Below are positions 33,459 to 44,946 of a stretch of DNA of 64,000 nt, piece by piece. Source of the DNA: Sulfurisoma sediminicola. GTDB lineage: Bacteria > Pseudomonadota > Gammaproteobacteria > Burkholderiales > Rhodocyclaceae. Each line of letters starts with the position of its first letter. The first letter of the stretch is position 1. The translations under genes were made by a program, and so were the position numbers. Location of the stretch: the NCBI RefSeq assembly GCF_003865015.1, contig NZ_BHVV01000002.1, positions 124,001 through 188,000 of the forward strand, in the 5' to 3' direction. The notes under the pieces are model-generated. The model was not told the DNA's origin. It saw only the letters and a list, made by a program, of their open reading frames with translations, and did no database searches.

Positions 33459-35141
33459 ATGAAACTCCTTAATTCGACGATGACGAAAGTTTCCCTGGCC
33501 CTTCTGCTGGCCTGGGGCACGGCGGCGCAGGCCGAGGTGGCCGGCCGTGTTCTGGTGTCCGTGGGCGACAACGCGGCGCTGCGAGCCGGCAAGGAAATCA
33601 AGCTTGCCGCCGGCAGCCCGATCGAGACGGGCGACACCCTGCGCGTGGGCGATGCCAGCAACCTGCAGGTGCGTTTCACCGACGAAGCCATCATGGCGCT
33701 GCGACCCAACAGTACGGTACGCATCGACGACTATGCCTTCGCCAACAAGACCGAGAGCGACAAGTCGATCTTCAGCCTGCTCAAGGGCGGCCTGCGCACC
33801 ATCACCGGCATCATCGGCCGCAACAGCCGCAACAACTACGCCGTGAAGGCCGAGACCGCGACCATCGGCATCCGCGGCACCCACTTCACCCTCGTCCATT
33901 GCAACAACGACTGCCGCAATCCCGATGGCTCGACCGGCCAGAACGGCACTTTCGGTGGCGTCACCGACGGTCGCATTTCGGTGAGCAACGATGCCGGCGC
34001 AAGCGAGTTCGGCAAGAACGAGTTCTTCTTTGTCGCAGGAAAGAACTTCCTGCCCGAGGGCCTGATTTCGCCACCGGGCTTTTTGCGCGATCGTCTTGCG
34101 GGTCAGGCGAGAAACCGCGGCAAGGACAAGGCGGCAGCGGGTCCCGGTTCGGAGTCCGGGGGAACCGGAGGCGGGACAGGCACCTCGACCCAACCAGGAG
34201 TCTCCGGCTCGTCGACGGTATTCACCACCAACCCGACGGGCACGGATTTCGTCCCGGCGGAACAGCAGGGCGTCGCGTCGTCGCTGACGGGTGGCATAAG
34301 CTTCGCGTTTGTCGGGTCCTATGCGGGTTACTGGACCAACGGCGCGATGACGCAGGACAGCGCTGGGACGGACGGTTACCAGATCGTCCTGAACGGATCG
34401 CTGAGTGAGTTCGAACCGGATGGTGCCATGGCCGCCGCCGCCGCACTCGGTACCAGCCTCAAGGATTTGTTCCTGAAACCCTACACGGTTTCATACACTT
34501 GGAACGATTCCTATTATGGGACTGTAAACAGCACCGTGACCAAGGGGGCGGCGGTCGAAGTCGGCACGGACAGTGCGGCGAACCTCACTTGGGGGCGCAC
34601 GTTGATCGAATTTTCCGACGTCTATTCCACCTGGAGCGAAACGGGCAAGGAATGGGATCACTTCGTCTTCGGCGACGCGGTCACGGCCTTGCCGACGTCG
34701 GGCAACTATCTCTACAACTGGGTCGGCGGCACGTCGCCGACCGACCAGACGCTGACGGTGGGCACGCTGACGAGCGGCGGCTCGATCAACGTCAAGTTCG
34801 ACGCCGGGCATATCAACATGCAGACGGTGACGCCGATCGCCTGGTCCATGCCGAACACGGGATCGGCGTATCTCCTGACTTTCTCGGGTTCGACGACGCC
34901 GAGCACCTCGACCTACACGTCGGGGACGAGCTCCGTCACGGTCACCACCTACAGCGAGCTGACGCCGGGAGCCACGCACACGACCTGCTCCAACTGCGAG
35001 GGCTCGGCGAATAGCTACGTGCGGCCGCAGTTCATGGGCAGCAACGCCCAGGCCTTGGGGCTCGGCATCTCCACCTACGCTTCGGGAATGTCCTCCCTGA
35101 GCAATCAGCTGATGTCGAGTGCTCAGGTGTACAAACGCTGA
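33459..35141 (+). CDS. Secreted FecR-domain protein with a C-terminal TbpB-like barrel domain, candidate Slam cargo
   Basis: A 560-residue exported protein. Signal peptide 1-25 (cleavage TAAQA|EV) has no lipobox, so it is soluble, not a lipoprotein. A FecR domain covers about 50-165: GDTLRVGDASNLQVRFTD, LRPNSTVRIDDYAF, LKGGLRTITGIIG and TIGIRGTHF. Cys residues follow in HCNNDC. A Gly/Ser/Thr linker runs from about 222 to 255. Residues 277-534 resemble the TbpB-type lipoprotein barrel: YWTNGAMTQDSAGTDGYQI, then LPTSGNYLYNWVGGTSPTDQ, GTLTSGGSINVKFDAGHINM and AYLLTFSGS. The start at 33459 has AGGGGA six bases upstream. No sigma factor or FecA is nearby, so it is not an iron-dicitrate regulator. 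It follows the Slam-like gene after 10 bases. Confidence 0.6.
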   Translation: MKLLNSTMTKVSLALLLAWGTAAQAEVAGRVLVSVGDNAALRAGKEIKLAAGSPIETGDTLRVGDASNLQVRFTDEAIMALRPNSTVRIDDYAFANKTESDKSIFSLLKGGLRTITGIIGRNSRNNYAVKAETATIGIRGTHFTLVHCNNDCRNPDGSTGQNGTFGGVTDGRISVSNDAGASEFGKNEFFFVAGKNFLPEGLISPPGFLRDRLAGQARNRGKDKAAAGPGSESGGTGGGTGTSTQPGVSGSSTVFTTNPTGTDFVPAEQQGVASSLTGGISFAFVGSYAGYWTNGAMTQDSAGTDGYQIVLNGSLSEFEPDGAMAAAAALGTSLKDLFLKPYTVSYTWNDSYYGTVNSTVTKGAAVEVGTDSAANLTWGRTLIEFSDVYSTWSETGKEWDHFVFGDAVTALPTSGNYLYNWVGGTSPTDQTLTVGTLTSGGSINVKFDAGHINMQTVTPIAWSMPNTGSAYLLTFSGSTTPSTSTYTSGTSSVTVTTYSELTPGATHTTCSNCEGSANSYVRPQFMGSNAQALGLGISTYASGMSSLSNQLMSSAQVYKR

Positions 35142-35171
35142 CATTGCTTCTGTTAGGCGAAAGGTTCCCGC

Positions 35172-35897
35172 ATGAAGGCTATCATCGGCGCCCAGTTGGT
35201 AGTTTCCCTCGCTCTTGCCCTGGCCTGCAGCGGTCTGGCCTGGGCGGCGCCGGCCGGCGAGGTGACGCACCTTTCGGGTACGCTCTCGGCGAGGAAGGCC
35301 GATGGCTCTTCCAAGTTGCTCTCGATCAAGTCCACGGTTGAGCAAGGCGACTTGATCGCGACGGAGGCAGAAACCTATGCGCGAGTGAAGCTTACGGACG
35401 GGAGCGAGATCGTGCTTCGGCCGAACTCTCAACTGCAGTTCGAAGCCTACGCATTCCAGAATGACAAGCCCGAAAGCGACAATGTCGTGTTGCGGATGCT
35501 CAAGGGGGGCTTGCGCGCCGTTACCGGGCTGGTCGGCAAGCGCAATCGCGACAAGGTGAACGTCCAAACGGTCACCGCCACCATTGGTATTCGTGGCACC
35601 CACTTCGGCGCCCTGCTCTGCCAGGACGACTGCAGCCAGGTTCCGACGGCCACCGGAAATCCTCCAGCCAACGGCCTCCACGTCGATGTCGCCGACGGCG
35701 CGATCATCCTGCGCAATCAAGCCGGTCAGCAGATAGTCAATGTCGGCCAGTTCGGCTTCGTCGCCAACTTCAACACCTTGCCGACCCTCGTCCCGCCGCA
35801 GGACGGCATTCAGGTCACCATGCCCCAGTCGATCAGCGATAACCGCTCCGGCTCCCAGGGCATCGGCCGGCGCGAGCAGACCGAGTGCGGGCTTTGA
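35172..35897 (+). CDS. Second secreted FecR-domain protein
   Basis: A 241-residue protein with a signal peptide (cleavage probably after GLAWA, residue 26). Its FecR domain parallels that of the upstream gene: VEQGDLIATEAETYARVKLT, LRPNSQLQFEAYAF, LKGGLRAVTGLVG and TIGIRGTHF, then LLCQDDC. It lacks the long C-terminal barrel. There is no transmembrane anchor or lipobox, so it should be periplasmic or secreted. The shared TIGIRGTHF and Cys-xx-Asp-Cys pattern suggests duplication of the headpiece. It lies 30 bases after the first FecR gene and is probably the last gene of the operon. Function unknown. Confidence 0.7.
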   Translation: MKAIIGAQLVVSLALALACSGLAWAAPAGEVTHLSGTLSARKADGSSKLLSIKSTVEQGDLIATEAETYARVKLTDGSEIVLRPNSQLQFEAYAFQNDKPESDNVVLRMLKGGLRAVTGLVGKRNRDKVNVQTVTATIGIRGTHFGALLCQDDCSQVPTATGNPPANGLHVDVADGAIILRNQAGQQIVNVGQFGFVANFNTLPTLVPPQDGIQVTMPQSISDNRSGSQGIGRREQTECGL

Positions 35898-35910
35898 TCT
35901 AGCTGGGGAA

Positions 35911-35933
35911 CCTTCCCGGCATTGCCGGCAAGG
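35911..35933. terminator. Hairpin between convergent FecR and lipoprotein genes
   Basis: CCTT and AAGG enclose an inner CCGGC/GCCGG stem with a short loop. No T-tract follows on either strand, so this is at best a weak or factor-assisted terminator. Confidence 0.3.
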
Positions 35934-35947
35934 GGGGCAAGGATCCG

Positions 35948-36304
35948 TCAGCGCTTGGTCTCGGCGCGCACCGCTTCGCGCATTTCCTTTTCGACTTCGT
36001 CGAGCATGCGCATCGCCGCCTCCAGTCCTTGGCGCTGCATTTCCTTGCCGGTCGCCTCGAGGCGGGCCTTGTCTTCGGCCGAAAGTTCGGGCGCCTGCCT
36101 GCCTTCGGCCGCCGCGGAAAGCGACTGACGCATCAGGCCGAACAGGAGGCCGATGTTTTCCTCCGTCATCACCTTGCCGGCGATGCGGGCCATGGCCTCG
36201 TCCGCCGTGTTGGCGGAACTTTCAACCTTGGTGGCCTGGGGTCCGGCGCATGCGGTCAGCGACAGCAGCAGGGCGGCAAGCAGGGAGGACGGATGGCGGG
36301 ACAT
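35948..36304 (-). CDS. Small putative lipoprotein of unknown function
   Basis: A 118-residue protein with a hydrophobic N-terminal signal (LLAALLLSLTACAGP) and a lipobox LTAC. The mature part is a charged, helical, probably coiled-coil sequence (GLLFGLMRQSLSAAAEGRQA, then LEAAMRMLDEVEKEMREAVR). I recognise no family. The start at 36304 gives a normal signal-peptide length; the open frame continues upstream only as the shadow of thiC. It lies 65 bases downstream of thiC on the same strand, so it may be co-transcribed with it. Confidence 0.6.
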   Translation of the reverse strand: MSRHPSSLLAALLLSLTACAGPQATKVESSANTADEAMARIAGKVMTEENIGLLFGLMRQSLSAAAEGRQAPELSAEDKARLEATGKEMQRQGLEAAMRMLDEVEKEMREAVRAETKR

Positions 36305-36369
36305 GGTGCGGCTCCTTTCGGCAGGTCTCAGGTACTCAACGCCCGCGACCCCGCCCGGGCTGACAGCGC

Positions 36370-38283
<1,914 letters not shown>

Positions 38284-38321
38284 CTACTGGAATCCTCCGG
38301 GGATTGCAAGTCTTGCGTCGA

Positions 38322-39359
38322 TCAGCGAAACGCCTCGAGGCCGAGAATGCGGCGGATCGGGGCGGGTAGCGCGGCCCGCGCCCATTGCTCCTCGTCCAGC
38401 CACTGCCAGCGCGGTTCCCCGGCCTGCGCCAGCGGCTCCGCGGCGCAGACCAGCGGCCGGATGTGCAAGCGGAAGTGGGTGAAGACATGCGAAAAAGTCG
38501 GCGCCGGCGACACGGTGGCGATGCACACGCCGAGATGCGCGGCGCCATGAGCGACAGGTTCCATGCCCTGCGGCAGTTCGGGCAGGGACAGCAAGCCGCC
38601 CCAGATTCCTGCCGGCGGCCGTCGCTCGAACAGCACGCGATCGCCGTGGCGGAGCACCAGCAGTGTTGCCTCGCGTTCGGGCAGGGTCTTGCGCGGTCGC
38701 GGCGTCGGCAATTCGGCGACGCGATTTTCGCGGTGGGCGATACAGGTTCCCGCCAGCGGGCAGATCTCGCAGCGCGGCCTGGCGCGGGTGCAGACGGTGG
38801 CTCCCAGATCCATCTGGCCCTGGATGTAGGCCGGCAGGTCGCATGACGGTAGCAGCTCCTCGGCGTGGCGCCAAAGCCGACTTTCCAGCGCCGCGGTGCC
38901 GGGGGAGCCCTCGATGCCGAGGCAGCGGCAGAGCACGCGCTTGACGTTGCCGTCGAGGATCGGCATCCGTGCACCGAAACAGAAGGCGGCGATCGCGTTG
39001 GCGGTGGAGCGGCCGATGCCGGGCAGTTCGGCCAGCGCCGCGGGCGCGCGCGGAAATTCGCCGCCGTGCGTCGCCATCACCTCGCGGGCGCAAGCGTGAA
39101 GGTTCCGCGCGCGGGCGTAGTAACCGAGCCCGCTCCACAGCTCCATGACCTGCTCGACCGGAGCGGCGGCCAGCGCGGCCACGGTCGGGAAGCGACCGAG
39201 GAAGCGCTCGTAGTAGGGAACGACCGTCGCGACCTGCGTCTGCTGCAGCATGATCTCCGACAGCCAGACCGGATACGGGTCCTGCGTGCGCTGCCACGGC
39301 AGGTCGTGGCGGCCATGGCGCTTCTGCCAGCGGATCAGCCGATCCGCAAACCCGCTCAT
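38322..39359 (-). CDS. mutY: Adenine DNA glycosylase MutY
   Basis: A 345-residue base-excision repair enzyme that removes adenine opposite 8-oxoguanine. The helix-hairpin-helix GPD region is [18 protein letters not shown] with the catalytic Asp in [10 protein letters not shown]. The [4Fe-4S] ligands follow the Cys-x6-Cys-x2-Cys-x5-Cys pattern ([17 protein letters not shown]). A C-terminal NUDIX-like domain (from about 225) recognises 8-oxoG. The ATG at 39359 overlaps the purT stop by four bases. Confidence 0.94.
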   Translation of the reverse strand: MSGFADRLIRWQKRHGRHDLPWQRTQDPYPVWLSEIMLQQTQVATVVPYYERFLGRFPTVAALAAAPVEQVMELWSGLGYYARARNLHACAREVMATHGGEFPRAPAALAELPGIGRSTANAIAAFCFGARMPILDGNVKRVLCRCLGIEGSPGTAALESRLWRHAEELLPSCDLPAYIQGQMDLGATVCTRARPRCEICPLAGTCIAHRENRVAELPTPRPRKTLPEREATLLVLRHGDRVLFERRPPAGIWGGLLSLPELPQGMEPVAHGAAHLGVCIATVSPAPTFSHVFTHFRLHIRPLVCAAEPLAQAGEPRWQWLDEEQWARAALPAPIRRILGLEAFR

Positions 39360-40564
39360 CCCCTGACGGGCTTGACGCGCGAAGCAGCCAGTTTCGCCCT
39401 TGCCCGCGCTTCGTCGGTGGTGTCGGCGTTCGCGACCGCCACGCCCATGCGGCGTTTGACGAAACTCTCGGGCTTGCCGAACAGCCGCAGGTCGGATTCG
39501 GGCACGGCCAGCGCATCGGCGACGCCCTCGAAGGCGATGCCCTTGTCCTCCACGCCGCCGTAAATGACCGCCGAGGCGCCGGGACGTCGCAGGCCCGTGT
39601 CGACCGGCAGGCCGAGGATGGCGCGGGCGTGCAGCTCGAATTCGGACAGGCGCTGCGTCGCCAGCGTGACCAGCCCCGTGTCGTGGGGGCGCGGACTGAC
39701 TTCCGAGAACCACACCTCATCGCCCTCGATGAACAGCTCCACGCCGAAGATGCCGCGCCCGCCGAGGTTGCCGGTGATCTTGGCCGCGATTTCGCGCGAG
39801 CGCCGTAGCGCCAGCGCCGACATTTGCATCGGCTGCCACGACTCGACGTAGTCGCCATTGACCTGGACGTGGCCGATCGGTTCACAGAAGAAGGTCTCGA
39901 CATCGCCGCTGGTGCCCACGGCGCGCACCGTTAGCTGGGTGATCTCGTAGTCGAAAGCGACGAAGCCTTCGACGATGACCCGCCCGTGGCCGACGCGGCC
40001 GCCGCTCTGCGCGTAGTTCCATGCCTTGTCGACGTCGGCTGCCGTCTTCACCAGCGACTGCCCCTTGCCCGAGGACGACATCACCGGCTTGACGATGCAG
40101 GGATAGCCGATGCTGCCATCGATCGCCGCCTGCAGCTCGGCCAGCGAGTCGGCGAACTTGTAGGGCGAGGTCGGCAAACCCAGTTCCTCGGCGGCGAGGC
40201 GGCGGATGCCCTCGCGGTTCATGGTCAGTCGTGCCGCGCGTGCCGTGGGGATCACCTCGGCCAGCCCCTGCTTCTCGATCTCGACCAGCATGTCGGTGGC
40301 GATGGCCTCGATCTCGGGCACGACGAGATGCGGCCGCTCTAGCTCGATCAGCGCCCGCAGCGCCGCGCTGTCGGTCATGGCGATGACATGGCTGCGGTGC
40401 GCCACCTGCATGCCGGGGGCGTTCGGGTAACGATCGACGGCGATCACTTCGCAGCCCAGCCGCTGCAACGCGACAATGACTTCCTTGCCGAGTTCGCCGC
40501 TGCCGAGCAGCATGACGCGGGTGGCGGAAGGGGAAAGCGGCGTGCCTATGGTGCCGAGGCGCAT
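39356..40564 (-). CDS. purT: Formate-dependent phosphoribosylglycinamide formyltransferase PurT
   Basis: A 402-residue ATP-grasp enzyme that formylates GAR using formate and ATP in purine synthesis. The N-terminal motif is [20 protein letters not shown]. The ATP-grasp core has [19 protein letters not shown] and the metal-binding part [20 protein letters not shown] followed by [11 protein letters not shown]. Full family length. It lies just downstream of tRNA-Gly on the same strand and is coupled to mutY. Confidence 0.95.
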   Translation of the reverse strand: MRLGTIGTPLSPSATRVMLLGSGELGKEVIVALQRLGCEVIAVDRYPNAPGMQVAHRSHVIAMTDSAALRALIELERPHLVVPEIEAIATDMLVEIEKQGLAEVIPTARAARLTMNREGIRRLAAEELGLPTSPYKFADSLAELQAAIDGSIGYPCIVKPVMSSSGKGQSLVKTAADVDKAWNYAQSGGRVGHGRVIVEGFVAFDYEITQLTVRAVGTSGDVETFFCEPIGHVQVNGDYVESWQPMQMSALALRRSREIAAKITGNLGGRGIFGVELFIEGDEVWFSEVSPRPHDTGLVTLATQRLSEFELHARAILGLPVDTGLRRPGASAVIYGGVEDKGIAFEGVADALAVPESDLRLFGKPESFVKRRMGVAVANADTTDEARARAKLAASRVKPVRG

Positions 40565-40613
40565 GGGTAGCTCCGTGGAGGGCGCATGGCGGCCCGCGTG
40601 TCGATGCGATGGG

Positions 40614-40687
40614 TGGAGCGGGTGAAGGGAGTCGAACCCTCTTCATCAGCTTGGGAAGCTGAGGTAATGCCGTTATACGACACCCGC
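40614..40687 (-). tRNA. tRNA-Gly (anticodon CCC)
   Basis: On the minus strand the sequence folds as a cloverleaf. The acceptor stem is GCGGGTG/CACCCGC, and the anticodon stem TCAGC/GCTGA encloses the loop TTCCCAA, anticodon CCC. The T arm contains GGTTCGACTC, and an encoded CCA follows the discriminator T (40614-40616). CCC reads the GGG glycine codon. Confidence 0.95.
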
Positions 40688-40748
40688 GCTGGGCCGAATT
40701 GTAGGGGCGGCGGCGGTGGGTGACAACTTCCCCGGTAAAATCGGCCGC

Positions 40749-40949
40749 ATGGAGATCACCCTCAACGGCCAGGCGCTCGCCCTCGACGAGCCGCTTTCCG
40801 TCGCTGCCCTGCTGGAACGGCAAGGGCTGGCCGGCAAGCGTGTCGCGGTCGAGAGAAACGGCGAGATCGTGCCGAAGAGCCGGCACGTTAGCACCCAACT
40901 GGAGGCGGGCGACCGCCTCGAAATCGTCGTCGCCGTCGGCGGCGGCTGA
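40749..40949 (+). CDS. thiS: Sulfur carrier protein ThiS
   Basis: A 66-residue ubiquitin-fold protein whose C-terminal Gly-Gly is thiocarboxylated and delivers sulfur to the thiazole of thiamine. It starts [20 protein letters not shown] and ends VVAVGGG, with the required terminal glycines. I chose the ATG at 40749; an earlier ATG at 40716 is too far upstream for the family. It precedes thiG by 15 bases, which contain GGAAAGAAG as ribosome site. Confidence 0.92.
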   Translation: MEITLNGQALALDEPLSVAALLERQGLAGKRVAVERNGEIVPKSRHVSTQLEAGDRLEIVVAVGGG

Positions 40950-40964
40950 AGGAAAGAAGAAATC

Positions 40965-41753
40965 ATGGAAGATCTGCTTACCATCGCCGGCAAGGGCTAC
41001 CGTTCGCGACTGCTCGTGGGCACCGGCAAGTACAAGGATTTCGACGAGACCCGCCGCGCGGTCGAGGCCTCGGGCGCCGAGATCGTCACCGTGGCCATCC
41101 GCCGCACCAACATCGGCCAGGAACCGGGCCAGCCCTCGCTGCTCGACACGCTGCCGCCGTCGAAATTCACCTACCTGCCGAACACGGCGGGATGCTACAC
41201 GGCCGACGACGCGATCCGCACCCTGCGCCTGGCGCGCGAGCTGCTCGACGGCCATGACCTCGTGAAGCTCGAGGTGCTCGGCGACCCGCAGACGCTGTTC
41301 CCCAACATGCCCGAGACGCTCAAGGCCGCGCAGACGCTGGTCAAGGACGGCTTCAAGGTCATGGTCTATTGCTCCGACGATCCGATCCAGACCAGGCAGC
41401 TCGAGGAGATGGGCTGCGTCGCCGTGATGCCGCTGGCCTCGCTGATCGGCTCGGGCATGGGCATCCTCAATCCGTGGAACCTGTCGCTGATCATCGAGAA
41501 GGCGCAGGTACCGGTGCTGGTCGATGCCGGCGTCGGCACGGCTTCGGACGCGGCGATCGCCATGGAGCTCGGCTGCGACGGCGTGCTCATGAACACCGCG
41601 ATCGCCGGCGCGAAGAATCCGGTGCTGATGGCCGGCGCCATGAAGAAGGCGGTCGAGGCCGGGCGCGAGGCCTTCCTCGCCGGGCGCATGCCGAAGAAGC
41701 TCTACAGCGCGAGCCCGAGCTCGCCGACGACGGGACTCATTTCGCCCAAGTGA
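40965..41753 (+). CDS. thiG: Thiazole synthase ThiG
   Basis: A 262-residue TIM-barrel enzyme that forms the thiazole phosphate from DXP, ThiS-thiocarboxylate and dehydroglycine. Motifs include [44 protein letters not shown] and the Schiff-base lysine in [15 protein letters not shown], then [20 protein letters not shown]. The stop overlaps the start of the next gene (TGATG). No thiF or thiO is adjacent. Confidence 0.95.
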   Translation: MEDLLTIAGKGYRSRLLVGTGKYKDFDETRRAVEASGAEIVTVAIRRTNIGQEPGQPSLLDTLPPSKFTYLPNTAGCYTADDAIRTLRLARELLDGHDLVKLEVLGDPQTLFPNMPETLKAAQTLVKDGFKVMVYCSDDPIQTRQLEEMGCVAVMPLASLIGSGMGILNPWNLSLIIEKAQVPVLVDAGVGTASDAAIAMELGCDGVLMNTAIAGAKNPVLMAGAMKKAVEAGREAFLAGRMPKKLYSASPSSPTTGLISPK

Positions 41754-42547
41754 TGGGGCGGCTCCTGGCCTCGCTGGCGCTGGCCGTCGCGGCATCGCCG
41801 GTTTTCGCGCTGGATGGCCAGGCACCGCTGCAGCCGCAGCAGGCCGGCTATGCCTTCGAGCAGTCGCGCGTCGTCGCCCTGCAGCGCTTCCTCGGCCGCG
41901 CCCACGGCATTTCGCTGCTGGTTTCGGCCTGCATGGACAGGCCCGAGTACCTCGACGCCGCGCTCGCCGCCTACATCCCCTGGCGCGAGCGCCAGGAGAG
42001 CGCGATAGCGGCGGCACAGAAGGAGCTCGCCCGCCACTACTTCGGATCCCGTGCCGGCGAGGCTCGCTGGCCCGATCTGGTGCGCGCGCTGAACCTGAAG
42101 AACCAGCTCGAGCCCGCGCCCGGCGCGGCCGACCTCGCTGCCGCCTGCGAGACCCTGCCGCTGGCGCTGCAACGGCCGCGCTACGACTTCGCCGCACAGC
42201 TGCGTCTGCAGGCGTCGCTCGCAGAGGCCACGGCAGGCGCCGAGACCGAGCTGCGCTGGCGCTGGTGTCGCGAGCACCTCGATGATGCCTCCCGTCTCGT
42301 GCTCGACAGGCGTTACGACGTGTGGCGGGAGATCAACGCGCCGCGGCAGAAGCAGGCCGAGGCGGCCCTGCAGGGGGAGTGGCCGTTCGATGCGCCGGCC
42401 GACTCGCTCGCCGCCTGGCAGGATTTGCTGCAGCGCGACCCGCTGCTGCGCGGCGACGCGGCCGCCTGCGAGGCCTTCTCCGAAAGCCTGAAGCGGCCGC
42501 AGGCCGCATTGCGCAAGGCCTTTCTTCCGACCGAATTGTCACCCTGA
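41753..42547 (+). CDS. Exported protein of unknown function
   Basis: A 264-residue protein with an N-terminal signal peptide ([16 protein letters not shown], cleavage around residue 19). I do not recognise the family. The mature part is mainly helical and has Trp/Arg-rich segments ([36 protein letters not shown]) and three Cys ([23 protein letters not shown]), with a fourth near the end. It is translationally coupled to thiG and ends nine bases before trmB, so it sits in a thiSG-hypothetical-trmB transcript. Nothing in it points to thiamine metabolism. Confidence 0.72.
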   Translation: MGRLLASLALAVAASPVFALDGQAPLQPQQAGYAFEQSRVVALQRFLGRAHGISLLVSACMDRPEYLDAALAAYIPWRERQESAIAAAQKELARHYFGSRAGEARWPDLVRALNLKNQLEPAPGAADLAAACETLPLALQRPRYDFAAQLRLQASLAEATAGAETELRWRWCREHLDDASRLVLDRRYDVWREINAPRQKQAEAALQGEWPFDAPADSLAAWQDLLQRDPLLRGDAAACEAFSESLKRPQAALRKAFLPTELSP

Positions 42548-42555
42548 GCGACCCC

Positions 42556-43266
42556 ATGACCGATCAGTCCCCGCCCCGTCGCGACCACATCCGCAGCTTC
42601 GTGCTGCGCCAGGGGCGGGTGTCAGCCGCCCAGTCACGCCATCACGACGAAGGCATGCCGAAGTGGGGCGTGCCGTATTCGGCTGCGCCGCTCGATCTTG
42701 CCGGTGTCTTCGGCCGGGCGGCACCGCGAATCCTCGAAATCGGCTGCGGCATGGGCGAGACGACCGCGACCATCGCCGCCGCCCATCCCGAGAACGACTA
42801 CCTCGGCATCGAAGTGCATACGCCCGGCGTGGGCAGCCTGCTCAAGGAAATCGCCACGCGCGGGCTCACCAACCTGCGCGTGGTGCAGCATGACGCCGTC
42901 GAAGTCGTGCGCGACATGATCGCGCCGGACACGCTCGCGGGCATCCATGTCTTCTTTCCCGACCCGTGGCCGAAGAAGCGCCACCACAAGCGCCGGCTGC
43001 TCCAGCCGCCCGTGGTCAGTCTGCTCGCCTCGCGTCTCGCGCCCGGCGGCTACCTGCACTGCGCCACAGACTGGGAGGAATACGCCCGGCAGATGCTCGA
43101 GGTGCTGTCCGGCGAGCCGCTGCTGGCGAATACCGCGGCGGATTTCGCGCCGCGTCCCGACTACCGGCCGCAGACCAAGTTCGAGGCGCGCGGCCTGCGC
43201 CTCGGTCACGGGGTCTGGGACGTCGTCTTCAGGCGTCGGCCAGAAAAGTCCCCAGCAGGCGGTTGA
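42556..43266 (+). CDS. trmB: tRNA (guanine-N7-)-methyltransferase TrmB
   Basis: A 236-residue SAM-dependent enzyme methylating G46 of tRNA. The SAM motif is [16 protein letters not shown], followed by [12 protein letters not shown] and the family signature [19 protein letters not shown]. The late motif [20 protein letters not shown] is also typical. The start at ATG 42556 ([20 protein letters not shown]) fits homologues. The 3' end overlaps the convergent hemW by 38 bases. Confidence 0.95.
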   Translation: MTDQSPPRRDHIRSFVLRQGRVSAAQSRHHDEGMPKWGVPYSAAPLDLAGVFGRAAPRILEIGCGMGETTATIAAAHPENDYLGIEVHTPGVGSLLKEIATRGLTNLRVVQHDAVEVVRDMIAPDTLAGIHVFFPDPWPKKRHHKRRLLQPPVVSLLASRLAPGGYLHCATDWEEYARQMLEVLSGEPLLANTAADFAPRPDYRPQTKFEARGLRLGHGVWDVVFRRRPEKSPAGG

Positions 43267-44356
43267 GGTAACGCCGGCCCCGCGCGGTGGGCCGGATGCG
43301 GCCTTCGGTCACCTCGAGCAGACCGTCGCGCCGTGCCGCCAGCACCGAGTTTTCGATGGCGGCGAACGGCAGGCCGGTACGCTGCCCGAACAGCGCCGGT
43401 GCGAAGCCGTTGGCGAGGCGCAGGGCGTTCATCATGAATTCGCCCGGCAGGTCGGCGGCGGACACCTCCTGCCAGCGGCGGGAAAGCGGATCGGCGAGAT
43501 AGTCCTTCGGCCCGCGCGGCCGCGCATCGCGCCGGATGGCGCCCGCGCCACTGAGCTTCGAATGCGCGCCAGCGCCGATGCCGAGGTAGTCGCCGAATTC
43601 CCAGTAGTTGAGGTTGTGGCGGCAGCGCATGCCGGGGCGGGCGAATGCCGAAGTCTCGTAATGTTCGTAGCCGGCGGCGGCGAGGCGCTCTTCCACCAAC
43701 TCCTGCATGTCGGCGGCGAGGTCGTCGTCGGGCAGCGGCGGCGGCGCGTGGTGGAAGGGCGTGTTGGGCTCGAGCGTGAGGTGGTAGGCGCTGATGTGCG
43801 AGGGGCCGAGCGCGATCGCAGCCTCGATGTCGCGCTTTGCATCCTCGAGCGTCTGCTGCGGCAGCGCGTACATCAGGTCGAGATTGACGTTGGCGAAATG
43901 CGAAAGCGCCAATTCGGCGGCCCGGCGCGCCTCGGCGGCGGAATGGATGCGGCCGAGCGCTTTGAGCCTGGTGTCGTCGAAGCTCTGGATGCCCAATGAC
44001 AAGCGATTGACGCCGGCGGCGCGAAAGCCGGCGAATTTCGCCGCCTCCACCGTGCCGGGATTGGCCTCGAGCGTGATCTCGGCATCGTCCGGCAGGAGTC
44101 CGCGCTGACCGCACGCCGCCAGCAGTGTCGCGACGGTCTCCGGCGCCATCAGGCTCGGCGTGCCGCCGCCGAAGAACACGCTGACGAAGCTGCGCTCGTC
44201 GAGCAGTGGCAGCGTCGCGTCGAGATCGGCGATCAGCGCGGCGAGATAGTCGTCCTCGGGGATGCCGCCGCGGGCTTCATGAGAATTGAAGTCGCAGTAG
44301 GGACACTTCCTGACGCACCACGGGAAGTGCACATACAGCGACCGCGGCAAGGCCAT
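43229..44356 (-). CDS. hemW: Radical SAM heme chaperone HemW
   Basis: A 375-residue radical SAM protein related to HemN; HemW binds heme and delivers it to respiratory enzymes rather than oxidising coproporphyrinogen. The Cys-x3-Cys-x2-Cys cluster is [44 protein letters not shown] and the C-terminal HemN_C region are present. The start at ATG 44356 shares one base with the rdgB stop (TGATG). Confidence 0.92.
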   Translation of the reverse strand: MALPRSLYVHFPWCVRKCPYCDFNSHEARGGIPEDDYLAALIADLDATLPLLDERSFVSVFFGGGTPSLMAPETVATLLAACGQRGLLPDDAEITLEANPGTVEAAKFAGFRAAGVNRLSLGIQSFDDTRLKALGRIHSAAEARRAAELALSHFANVNLDLMYALPQQTLEDAKRDIEAAIALGPSHISAYHLTLEPNTPFHHAPPPLPDDDLAADMQELVEERLAAAGYEHYETSAFARPGMRCRHNLNYWEFGDYLGIGAGAHSKLSGAGAIRRDARPRGPKDYLADPLSRRWQEVSAADLPGEFMMNALRLANGFAPALFGQRTGLPFAAIENSVLAARRDGLLEVTEGRIRPTARGRRYLNRLLGTFLADA

Positions 44357-44946
44357 CAGCGCCGTGACTTCAGTTTCTCCACCAGCTCGCGCAGCGCCTT
44401 GCCGCGGTGCGAGCGCGCGTGCTTTTCCTCGGAAGTGATTTCCGCCGCGGTGCGGCCGAGGTCGGGCACGAGGAAGTAGGGGTCGTAGCCGAAGCCGTTG
44501 GCGCCGCGCGGGACGTCGACGATCTCGCCGTGCCATTCGCCCTCGACGATCAGCGGTTGCGGGTCGTCGGCATGGCGCACGAACACCAGCACGGCGACGT
44601 AGTGGGCGCGGCGATCCGTCTTGCCCTGCAGGTCGGCGATCACCTTCTGGTTGTTGCGCTCGTCCGACTTCGGTTCGCCGGCGTAGCGCGCCGAATGCAC
44701 GCCGGGTTCGCCGCCGAGCGCCTCGACGCAGATGCCCGAATCGTCGGCCAGTGCGGGCATGCCGGTGAGCCGCGCGGCGTGGCGCGCCTTGGCCAGCGCG
44801 TTCTCGACGAAGGTGAAGTGCGGCTCGTCGGCTTCGGGCACGTTGAACTGGGACTGCGGGATGACCTCGAAGTCCACGGTGGCGAGCATTTCGGCGAATT
44901 CACGCAGCTTGCCGGGGTTGCCGGAGGCGAGGACGATCTTCTTCAT
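44356..44946 (-). CDS. rdgB: dITP/XTP pyrophosphatase RdgB
   Basis: A 196-residue house-cleaning enzyme hydrolysing non-canonical purine triphosphates. It starts [20 protein letters not shown] and has [43 protein letters not shown] and [13 protein letters not shown] 44946 overlaps the rph stop by four bases, giving the conserved rph-rdgB-hemW order. Confidence 0.95.
   Translation of the reverse strand: MKKIVLASGNPGKLREFAEMLATVDFEVIPQSQFNVPEADEPHFTFVENALAKARHAARLTGMPALADDSGICVEALGGEPGVHSARYAGEPKSDERNNQKVIADLQGKTDRRAHYVAVLVFVRHADDPQPLIVEGEWHGEIVDVPRGANGFGYDPYFLVPDLGRTAAEITSEEKHARSHRGKALRELVEKLKSRR

Noticed and set aside
32069-35897. Iron-dicitrate (Fec) or other sigma/anti-sigma surface signalling locus
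   Set aside because: The FecR proteins are exported and lack a cytoplasmic anti-sigma part and a transmembrane helix. No ECF sigma factor or TonB-dependent receptor gene is adjacent.
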